Of a DNA stretch of 6,558 nucleotides, positions 1 through 5,452 are shown piece by piece. Source of the DNA: Candidatus Nanopelagicaceae bacterium (lineage in GTDB: Bacteria > Actinomycetota > Actinomycetes > Nanopelagicales > Nanopelagicaceae); assembly GCA_947488635.1 (NCBI GenBank), contig CANLAY010000056.1:1-6558 (forward strand), in the 5' to 3' direction. A program made the position numbers and the translations under genes. A model generated the notes under the pieces. It was not told the DNA's origin. It did no database searches and saw only the letters and a list, made by a program, of their open reading frames with translations. Within the stretch, counting starts at the first letter, position 1; each line of letters starts with the position of its first letter.

Positions 1-25
1 ATGCCCAAAGCACCTTTACGAATTG

Positions 26-1456
26 CTAAATTCCTCTAATCCGCCGTGCTGCGGCCATAGAAATTACGGCCGAAGAACCAAAGGTTCGAATCAAATTTTG
101 CGGTGAAAATTCGCGCGTTGGCCAGCCCATATCTAAGAAAATTGCATCTGGGAATCGCTCATAAAGTCTATTCAAGGTCGCTAGTAATGGTTCGTCTCGA
201 TAAGCATCTCTAAACGCTACAACTAATTTCTTAGATGAAAGAGATTCCGCGTCGCTAGCATGAATTTCACACGAGATTCCCACCGCACGTAATTCTCGAT
301 GCATACCCCACGAAACATCGCCAGCTGCGATCGTTGGCTTGGTGCCAATTTCTACCAAATTAACGGGACCTTCTGGCAAATCAACTACTCCAGAAATTTC
401 GAAGCCTTTAATAAGTTCATTAAAATCAATTACTGACGTCGGAGCTGATTTATTAATTCTCTTCTCACGCAACCGTGTGGCAATTTTGAATGAGTTATCG
501 AGATACTCAAGCGGAAGATCATCGTTTTCGACGGCAGCTTTAATCCAATCGAAACTAGATAAGACAAATTGTGACTGATCGCCCATGCCCGAGAAACAAA
601 GAAGATCTGCTCCAGCCAAAAGTGCCTTCAAGGCAGATTCATGAATTTTGCTTGGGCCACCGATAGCGCCCATATCTAACGCATCTGTCACAACTAATCC
701 TTCAAATTTCAATTTATTTCTAAGGTAATCGCGAATTGCTTTGCTTGATAAAGATGCTGGGTGGTTTGGATCGATGGCTTCTGCAACTAAGTGGCCAATC
801 ATGATTGCATCAACGCCTGCTTCAATCGCATCTTTGAATGGGCCAATATGTGCGGATTCATAATCGTTTAACGCCATTTTAATAAATGGAAGATCATGGT
901 GAGAATCTTCAACTACCGCGCCATGGCCAGGGAAATGTTTAATGCATGCGCTGACTCCAGCATCTTGCAAGCCACGCACTGCTTGCTTTGCATGGCGAGA
1001 TACAACATCTGTATTCATGCCAAAAGACCTTACTCCGACAATTGGATTATCTTGCACAGCCACCACATCGGCTACTGGAGCATAAGTAATATCTATTCCT
1101 AAGTTTCGCAGTACATAGCCCATTGAGTTATAGGAGCGATAAGTTAAATCTTCATCATCGCACTGCCCTAGAAGTGCTGGTGTTGGATACTTACTACCTT
1201 CACGCACAAATAAGCGGGTTACATCGCCACCTTCTTCGTCAATTGCAATCAGAATCTCCGGGTTAAAGCTTCGAAGTTCTACAATTAGGTTTTGGGCGGT
1301 TTCAAAATTTGGAGTATTCGATGCAAACAGGGTAACTGAACCTAAGCCATTTTCTAACCAAGGTTTAAGCCATTCTGGAACAGTCGGGCCACCAAAACCG
1401 GGTGAGAAAGTTTTCAGAATTGCACTTTCGACTTCACTGAAGGATTTGAACATCAT
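26..1456 (-). CDS. nagZ: Cytoplasmic GH3 beta-N-acetylhexosaminidase (DasD/NagZ-like)
   Basis: This 476-residue protein is a glycoside hydrolase family 3 enzyme of the NagZ branch, which releases terminal GlcNAc from chitobiose or from GlcNAc-MurNAc fragments. Visible motifs are IDEEGG (72-77), APVADV (126-131), KHFPGHG (173-179), the Asp-Ser-His acid/base motif typical of NagZ (D184-S185-H186) and TDALDM (257-262), whose D258 is the expected nucleophile. Residues from about 345 onward form a second domain, as in Gram-positive NagZ; Gram-negative NagZ has about 340 residues and lacks it. There is no signal peptide or membrane segment, so it should act on imported sugar. Its ATG overlaps the dasC stop as ATGA; a second ATG follows directly, so the start is uncertain by one codon. 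Its place after an ABC importer matches dasD of Streptomyces, favouring chitin-oligosaccharide use over wall recycling, though both remain possible. Confidence 0.92.
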   Translation of the reverse strand: MMFKSFSEVESAILKTFSPGFGGPTVPEWLKPWLENGLGSVTLFASNTPNFETAQNLIVELRSFNPEILIAIDEEGGDVTRLFVREGSKYPTPALLGQCDDEDLTYRSYNSMGYVLRNLGIDITYAPVADVVAVQDNPIVGVRSFGMNTDVVSRHAKQAVRGLQDAGVSACIKHFPGHGAVVEDSHHDLPFIKMALNDYESAHIGPFKDAIEAGVDAIMIGHLVAEAIDPNHPASLSSKAIRDYLRNKLKFEGLVVTDALDMGAIGGPSKIHESALKALLAGADLLCFSGMGDQSQFVLSSFDWIKAAVENDDLPLEYLDNSFKIATRLREKRINKSAPTSVIDFNELIKGFEISGVVDLPEGPVNLVEIGTKPTIAAGDVSWGMHRELRAVGISCEIHASDAESLSSKKLVVAFRDAYRDEPLLATLNRLYERFPDAIFLDMGWPTREFSPQNLIRTFGSSAVISMAAARRIRGI

Positions 1457-2280
1457 CCCTTAACCGCCCCCGCCGTAACACCTGTGGCAATTTTATCTTG
1501 AATTCGAGTAAAGAAAATTACAACCGGTAAAGCTGTCAAAGTTGAAGCAGCCATCAATGGGCCCCAATCAGTTCCGAAGCGATTTGTGAATCCGGCTAAC
1601 CAAATCGGCATCGTCGCATTGTCTTGACTCGACAATATAATATAGGCCAACAAAAACTCATTCCATGCCTGAATGAAGGCAAAGATTGCTGTGGCAACTA
1701 ATCCCGGAGCCATTAAAGGAAATAAAACTAAACGATATGCCTGTGGCCTGGTGCAGCCATCAACTAGTGCAGCTTCTTCAAGTTCTGCAGGTATATTCAC
1801 CAAAAAACCACGCAGGGTCCAGATAACAAAAGGCAGCACGAAAGCTAAGTAAGTCAAAATTACGCCAGATAACTTGTCGGTGAGATTAAATCTAGAAAGT
1901 AGAAGATAAATTGGAATCAGGAGTGCAGATAACGGGAGCATCTGAACTAACAAGATAGTCGCTACATAGGTGCGCTTTCCTTTGAATTTCATACGTGCCA
2001 CAGCGATTGAAGCAAAAAGCGCTACAAACAAACTGATTGTTACTGTGAAAAAGACCACGATTAGTGAATTGATTAAGGCTCTTACAAATCCTTCTTTAGT
2101 AACAGCTTCAACATAATTTGATAGAGTAAATGAGCGCGGAAGAAGCGTTGGGTTAGTCGACAAGATATCGCCCTTGGGCTTAAACGAAGTTGTAATCATC
2201 CAATAAACAGGAAAACCCATTAAAACGATAGCGAGAATTCCGGAAGCGTTCGAAAAAATCGAACTAGACGAGCGTTTCAC
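1453..2280 (-). CDS. dasC: ABC sugar permease, MalG type (DasC-like)
   Basis: This 275-residue inner-membrane permease is the second of two channel subunits in a CUT1 carbohydrate ABC importer. Six hydrophobic segments can be read at about 13-32, 70-94, 106-130, 139-162, 194-222 and 244-265. The cytoplasmic EAA loop that docks the ATPase is at 169-192 (E169, A170, A171, D174, G175, then P188). The C-terminal TAGAVKG is typical of MalG-type subunits. The start is GTG, overlapping the dasB stop by 4 nt (GTGA), which points to translational coupling; the reading frame offers no better start. It overlaps the downstream hydrolase gene by 4 nt as well. The family assignment is firm. The substrate (chitobiose or GlcNAc) is inferred from the neighbours, not from this protein. 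Confidence 0.93.
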   Translation of the reverse strand: MKRSSSSIFSNASGILAIVLMGFPVYWMITTSFKPKGDILSTNPTLLPRSFTLSNYVEAVTKEGFVRALINSLIVVFFTVTISLFVALFASIAVARMKFKGKRTYVATILLVQMLPLSALLIPIYLLLSRFNLTDKLSGVILTYLAFVLPFVIWTLRGFLVNIPAELEEAALVDGCTRPQAYRLVLFPLMAPGLVATAIFAFIQAWNEFLLAYIILSSQDNATMPIWLAGFTNRFGTDWGPLMAASTLTALPVVIFFTRIQDKIATGVTAGAVKG

Positions 2281-3191
2281 TCATCACCCATTTTCATCAT
2301 TTGCCGCAGGTAATAGCCGGTTACGCCAATTAAGGCCACAATCATGACGATACTTATTGCAGCGCCTTTTCCATATTCGCTTAATCCGAATGACTTTTGG
2401 AAAGCATAAATAGCAATTGTGTAGTACTCGGCAGAAGGTCGGCTATCAAGGAAAATCCAAATGTGCGAGAAAACCTGAAAATCCCAGATTGTGGAGAGAG
2501 AAATTAAGATTACGTAAACAGGTAGAAGCATTGGGAAAATAATGTTTCGGAAGACTTGTCTTGGATTCGCGCCGTCAATCTCTGCCGCTTCAATCAAGTC
2601 TTGTGGAACTTGTGTAAGGGCGGCATAGATGCTTATTGTTATAAATGGTAGAGCGCCCCATGCCACACAACCACCGATGATCAAGAAACCAGACAAAGTA
2701 TTCACAAAGTAATTGTGTTTATCCATGTTAAAGCCAAGCTTGTTAATTACCTCAGTTACGATGCTAAATTCAAATGAGAACAGCCATCTCCAGACCGAGA
2801 TCGACACTAACTGTGGCATCGCCCAAACGAGTATTAAAACTAAATTCAGCACATTTCTTATTTTCGAGTGCATATTTAGCATTAAATGAGCTAACCAAGC
2901 ACCGACAATCATTGAGACTGCGACCATGCCGAAAGTAAAAAACAAAGTTCTTTCTAAAATAGTCCAAAAATCTTTATCTGTAAGAATTTCGCTGAAGTTA
3001 CCAAACCCGACAAATACGCCTTTACCGGCAATAATCTCCGAAAGTCCATATCTTTCAAGCGATAAGGAAAACAACTTTATAATTGGGTAACCCAAAATCA
3101 AACCTAAAGCTACAAGGCTTGGAGTAACAAGCAGGTAGGGCCAAGGTTTGATTTTACGAGGCCTCGAAATATTCGATTGCCCGATACTCAA
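2277..3191 (-). CDS. dasB: ABC sugar permease, MalF/UgpA type (DasB-like)
   Basis: This 304-residue permease is the first channel subunit of the importer. A short basic N-terminus (SRPRKIKPW) precedes the first membrane span (about 18-44). Further spans lie near 83-108, 117-141, 168-192, 224-245 and 279-298. The EAA loop is at 201-225 (E201, A202, A203, D206, G207, A208, then P220), matching the MalF consensus. The start is TTG, chosen because a strong ribosome binding site (AGAGGAG) lies 7 nt upstream and no ATG or GTG fits. It follows dasA after a 106-nt gap that contains a 13-bp hairpin, so its translation or mRNA level may be set separately from dasA. No ATP-binding subunit lies in the window; in Streptomyces a distant shared ATPase (MsiK) fills this role. 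Confidence 0.93.
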   Translation of the reverse strand: MSIGQSNISRPRKIKPWPYLLVTPSLVALGLILGYPIIKLFSLSLERYGLSEIIAGKGVFVGFGNFSEILTDKDFWTILERTLFFTFGMVAVSMIVGAWLAHLMLNMHSKIRNVLNLVLILVWAMPQLVSISVWRWLFSFEFSIVTEVINKLGFNMDKHNYFVNTLSGFLIIGGCVAWGALPFITISIYAALTQVPQDLIEAAEIDGANPRQVFRNIIFPMLLPVYVILISLSTIWDFQVFSHIWIFLDSRPSAEYYTIAIYAFQKSFGLSEYGKGAAISIVMIVALIGVTGYYLRQMMKMGDE

Positions 3192-3198
3192 TTTAATT

Positions 3199-3205
3199 CT
3201 CCTCT
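3199..3205 (-). promoter_or_regulatory. Ribosome binding site deciding the TTG start of dasB
   Basis: The minus strand reads AGAGGAG, then 7 nt (AATTAAA), then TTG. The strength and spacing of this site are the reason for accepting TTG as the dasB start. The core AGGAGA is also complementary to TCTCCT in the 3' arm of the hairpin just upstream, so an alternative pairing could mask it. Confidence 0.7.
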
Positions 3206-3219
3206 AGATAGCAATGAGT

Positions 3220-3260
3220 GTAAGGAGAGGTGACTTTTTAACAAAGCCACCTCTCCTTAC
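3220..3260 (-). repeat. Intercistronic hairpin between dasA and dasB
   Basis: Perfect 13-bp inverted arms, GTAAGGAGAGGTG (3220-3232) and CACCTCTCCTTAC (3248-3260), flank a 15-nt centre. After one mismatch the centre can pair a further 4 bp (CTTT 3234-3237 with AAAG 3243-3246), leaving a 5-nt loop. The transcribed strand shows no T-tract after the stem (it continues ACTCATTGC), so this is not a normal intrinsic terminator. The position, after the binding-protein gene and before the permease genes, is where many sugar ABC operons carry an mRNA-stabilising or attenuating stem that keeps binding protein in excess over permease. That role is inferred; the stem itself is plain in the sequence. Confidence 0.85.
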
Positions 3261-3297
3261 CTTCTCTTCTACTTTTCTAAACTCTTAACAGTAGATT

Positions 3298-4548
3298 CTA
3301 GTTAAGAAGTTTTGTGATTTCCGCAGAGGCATCCGCTGCTGCTTTTGCAACAGTCTTCTTGCCAGTAGCGATATCGGCCAACATTGTTTGTAGGGTGTTG
3401 GCATTTTCTACATCTACCCACTTGATAGCACCGGGTACGAACCAAGAGTTCTTGGCTGCCGCCGCAACTGGTGCAGCTTTTCCGGTGATCAAATTGAGCA
3501 TTCTTGTGTTATTTGGAATCGCACCACTTTTAGCAATAGTGGTCATTTGTGTTGAGTTTGTGAAGTAGCGAATCCAGGTTGAAGCCAACTTAGCGTTTGG
3601 CGCATAAGAAGGAACCGCAAGATTTGAACCACCTAGGAATGCTGGTGATGCTTTTCCTGACTTAATTGAAGGCATTGGGAAGAAAGCCCAGTCAGTTCCA
3701 ACTTTAGGGATACAGCATGATTCCCAACCGTTTGAATACGACATGGCAACTTTTGTACTATTGAAAACATCCCACTGTGCGGCTTCAGTTCCTGACTTAT
3801 CGGCACGTGAAAGAGTATCGCTTACTTCTTTAAAGCGATTCAAGCCACGAATTGCTGCATCTGAATCAAGTGAACCAACCCACTTGCCGCCAGACTTTGT
3901 TGCAATAGCGCCACCTTCATCATAAACAAATGACATTGCTGCATACCAGTATTTTCCAGGTAGGTAGACTGCTGAGAAATCTTTATCAGTGCCATAAGCA
4001 CCCATCAACTTCTTTCCTGCTGCTAGGAATTCAGCGTAAGACTTTGGAACTGAAATACCTTGAGCTGCAAATAGTGAAGGACGGTACATGATGGCGCGAG
4101 CACCAGCATAGTAAGGAATTGCATACAGTTTGCCCTCGTAAGTACCAGCATCTGTTAGTGCCTTTAACCAAGTACTGCTGTTGCCAAATGATGGCTTGTA
4201 CGAACTTAGATCTGCTAGCGCGCCAGCAGCTGAATACTTCATTACTTCAGTATTTCCAAACTCAACAACATCTGGACCTTTTTTAGCCACCAAAGCAGCA
4301 TCAAGCTTCTTTAGGTGATCGGCCCAAGTTTGAAATTCCACATTAACTTTAACGGTTGGATACGCAGCAGTAAATGCTGCATTTGCATCTGCAAGAGCTG
4401 TTCCAAAATCCTTAGCATCTGGCATCAGCCAAACAGTAATTGTTTTGGTTGTCGCTGCTTGCGCAACAGTGCTACCGGAAAATGCAACAGCGCCCAGAAG
4501 TGCTGTGACACTTATGGCAGCTATTGATTTTGCACGAAGTGTGCGCAT
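3298..4548 (-). CDS. dasA: Secreted ABC sugar-binding protein (DasA-like)
   Basis: This 416-residue protein is the extracellular binding subunit of the importer (family 1 solute-binding protein, CUT1 class). Residues 1-31 form a Sec signal peptide: basic MRTLRAK, a hydrophobic core, and the cleavage motif AQA (29-31). There is no lipobox cysteine, unlike typical Gram-positive binding proteins. The segments GPDVVEFGNT (91-100) and FLGGSNLAVP (304-313) resemble those of chitobiose/GlcNAc-oligosaccharide binders such as Streptomyces DasA. A vicinal cysteine pair (C278-C279) sits in the WESCCIPK region beside likely sugar-stacking aromatics. The start at 4548 is preferred because GGAGG lies 5 nt upstream; an in-frame ATG at 4560 would add four residues (MEAR) but has only a weak site. 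It heads the operon, diverges from the regulator and lies next to a DasR-like operator. Ligand identity rests on resemblance and context. Confidence 0.9.
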   Translation of the reverse strand: MRTLRAKSIAAISVTALLGAVAFSGSTVAQAATTKTITVWLMPDAKDFGTALADANAAFTAAYPTVKVNVEFQTWADHLKKLDAALVAKKGPDVVEFGNTEVMKYSAAGALADLSSYKPSFGNSSTWLKALTDAGTYEGKLYAIPYYAGARAIMYRPSLFAAQGISVPKSYAEFLAAGKKLMGAYGTDKDFSAVYLPGKYWYAAMSFVYDEGGAIATKSGGKWVGSLDSDAAIRGLNRFKEVSDTLSRADKSGTEAAQWDVFNSTKVAMSYSNGWESCCIPKVGTDWAFFPMPSIKSGKASPAFLGGSNLAVPSYAPNAKLASTWIRYFTNSTQMTTIAKSGAIPNNTRMLNLITGKAAPVAAAAKNSWFVPGAIKWVDVENANTLQTMLADIATGKKTVAKAAADASAEITKLLN

Positions 4549-4553
4549 TCTGG

Positions 4554-4558
4554 CCTCC
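4554..4558 (-). promoter_or_regulatory. Ribosome binding site for dasA
   Basis: On the minus strand GGAGG is followed by CCAGA and the ATG at 4548-4546. It lies within the first codons of the longer reading frame starting at 4560, which argues that the shorter form is the translated one. Confidence 0.65.
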
Positions 4559-4573
4559 ATAAACTTTTCACGA

Positions 4574-4591
4574 CCTTGGAGGATTCCAAGG
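4574..4591. repeat. 7-bp inverted repeat upstream of dasA
   Basis: CCTTGGA (4574-4580), a 4-nt spacer GGAT, and TCCAAGG (4585-4591) form a perfect inverted repeat 25 nt upstream of the dasA start. It could be a hairpin in the dasA leader or a second protein-binding site. Nothing in the sequence decides between these. Confidence 0.5.
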
Positions 4592-4603
4592 ATCTCGTAG
4601 GAC

Positions 4604-4615
4604 AGGTATAGACCA
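4604..4615. promoter_or_regulatory. DasR/NagR-type (dre-like) operator
   Basis: The site reads AGGTATAGACCA on the plus strand and TGGTCTATACCT on the minus strand. Against the dre core as I recall it (TGGTCTAGACCA) it matches at 10 of 12 positions, and it keeps the GGT...ACC symmetry with one inner mismatch per half. With equal base frequencies, a match this good in a region of this size is expected less than about once in 100 tries. It lies between the DasR-like regulator and the dasA-led operon, where the Streptomyces regulator binds. Binding by this regulator, and repression or autoregulation through the site, are inferred. Confidence 0.65.
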
Positions 4616-4716
4616 ATTTTCGCTCAATTGCTAGCATTAATCATTGCGATCCGATAACGTTTTTTAGCGCCCATGGCCATATTCGGGCTAAAACTGGCCC
4701 TAGGCTAGGCGTATCA

Positions 4717-4733
4717 GCCGGGATTGACCCGGC
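4717..4733. repeat. 6-bp GC-rich inverted repeat before dasR
   Basis: GCCGGG (4717-4722), spacer ATTGA, and CCCGGC (4728-4733) form a perfect stem that ends one base before the dasR ribosome binding site. In the transcript it would make a stable small hairpin beside the Shine-Dalgarno; as DNA it could be an operator. The GC-only arms stand out in this AT-rich region. Confidence 0.5.
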
Positions 4734-4734
4734 C

Positions 4735-4741
4735 AAAGGAG
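4735..4741 (+). promoter_or_regulatory. Ribosome binding site deciding the dasR TTG start
   Basis: AAAGGAG is followed by 6 nt (AGAACA) and TTG at 4748. The site lies downstream of another in-frame TTG at 4724, which has no such signal and sits inside the inverted repeat, so the later TTG is the better start. Confidence 0.75.
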
Positions 4742-4747
4742 AGAACA

Positions 4748-5452
4748 TTGGCTAAAGAAGAGGTCCGAAAGCAATTTCGGTTGGCTGACCTCTTGCGCTC
4801 TGAGATTTCAGACCTAGCCGTTAATGAGCCAATTCCAGGTGAGCGGGCCTTGGCCGAAAGATTTGGAACCTCTCGAGTAACTATCCGCCAAGCACTTGCC
4901 TTATTGCAAGATGATGGCCTGATCTACACGGTCCATGGCGCTGGGTCATTTGTGGCCCCACCACGTGTAATCAAACAGATGAAATTACTGTCATTCACGC
5001 AAGAGATGAAAATAAAGGGGCTAAAAGCTTCGACAAAAGTTATTAGCTCGAAGTTGATTGAAGATGACGAGCACGCTACCGATGACTTTATAGTTGTCGG
5101 TGAACCCGCATATCGAATTGAACGTCTTCGCTTTGGGAATTTGGAACCTCTTTCATTTGAAATAACTTATATCAATCAAAGTATTGCCCCAGATCTAATT
5201 GATCGAGATTTAACTAAGTCGCTCTACCATATTCTTGAAACCGAATATGGGCAAGAGGTATTTAGCGCAGACGAGCATTTACTTCCGATAATTGTGGACT
5301 CGCGAATTGCTAAGTTCATGAAAATCCCCGAAGGAAGCGCAGCAATTAGAATTCAACGCACCGGCTATAACATACGAGGCGAAGAAGTTGAAAGGTCTAT
5401 TTCGATTAGACAAGCTACTCGGTGGGATTTCAAATACTCAATTCGAATTTAA
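4748..5452 (+). CDS. dasR: GntR/HutC-family regulator with UTRA domain (DasR/NagR-like)
   Basis: This 234-residue DNA-binding protein has an N-terminal winged helix-turn-helix (about 8-72; PGERALAERFGTSRVTIRQA at 30-49) and a C-terminal UTRA effector domain (about 82-228), the HutC-type layout. The UTRA part opens with LLSFTQEMKIKG, as in DasR and NagR, which respond to GlcN-6-P or GlcNAc-6-P. Against Bacillus NagR as I remember it, pocket residues S90, R133, R135, S165 and E222 correspond to S82, R126, R128, S158 and E215 here, but Y228 corresponds to R221. The TTG start is set by AAAGGAG 6 nt upstream; a TTG at 4724 would add eight residues. It diverges from dasA across a dre-like site, as in Streptomyces, so it probably represses the importer operon. 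The exact effector is uncertain. Its stop abuts the map stop. Confidence 0.88.
   Translation: MAKEEVRKQFRLADLLRSEISDLAVNEPIPGERALAERFGTSRVTIRQALALLQDDGLIYTVHGAGSFVAPPRVIKQMKLLSFTQEMKIKGLKASTKVISSKLIEDDEHATDDFIVVGEPAYRIERLRFGNLEPLSFEITYINQSIAPDLIDRDLTKSLYHILETEYGQEVFSADEHLLPIIVDSRIAKFMKIPEGSAAIRIQRTGYNIRGEEVERSISIRQATRWDFKYSIRI

Larger units (their letters stand above)
4549..4747. promoter_or_regulatory. Divergent dasA/dasR control region
   Basis: This stretch separates two divergently transcribed genes and must carry the promoters of both. It holds a DasR-like operator (4604-4615), an inverted repeat nearer dasA (4574-4591), a second inverted repeat just before dasR (4717-4733), a tandem TAGGC (4701-4710) and an 8-bp palindrome ATGGCCAT (4673-4680). 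I could not find a convincing TTGnnn/TAnnnT pair with 16-18 nt spacing for either direction. The TATA core of the operator, read on the minus strand, could be part of the dasA -10 region, which would make repression by occlusion simple, but this is inference. Confidence 0.7.

Noticed and set aside
1..25. Possible start of a further downstream gene on the minus strand (GTG at 13-11 or TTG at 8-6, after AAAGG)
   Set aside because: Only a few codons are inside the window and the spacing is too short to be convincing; no product can be named.
339..578. Plus-strand open frame of 79 codons, with similar ones at 896-1102, 3314-3568, 3743-3925, 4315-4527, 5422-5646 and 6087-6281
   Set aside because: They lie antisense to well-supported genes with clear family motifs (5422-5646 also overlaps the end of dasR), and their translations show no recognisable domain.
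2770..2967. Minus-strand 65-codon frame inside dasB
   Set aside because: It is an out-of-frame shadow of the permease gene with no recognisable domain of its own.
3220..3260. Reading the dasA-dasB hairpin as an intrinsic terminator
   Set aside because: No T-tract follows on the transcribed strand, and the downstream permease genes need the same transcript or one starting in a very short gap.
4549..4560. Longer dasA start at ATG 4560, adding MEAR
   Set aside because: The ATG at 4548 has GGAGG at 5 nt spacing and gives a cleaner signal-peptide N-terminus; the upstream ATG has only a weak site. It is not fully excluded.
4653..4661. GATAACGTT resembling half of a LacI-family operator
   Set aside because: The right half (TTTTT) does not complete the palindrome, and no LacI-family gene is present in the window.
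4724..4747. Longer dasR start at TTG 4724
   Set aside because: It has no ribosome binding site, lies within an inverted repeat and is upstream of the strong AAAGGAG that serves TTG 4748.
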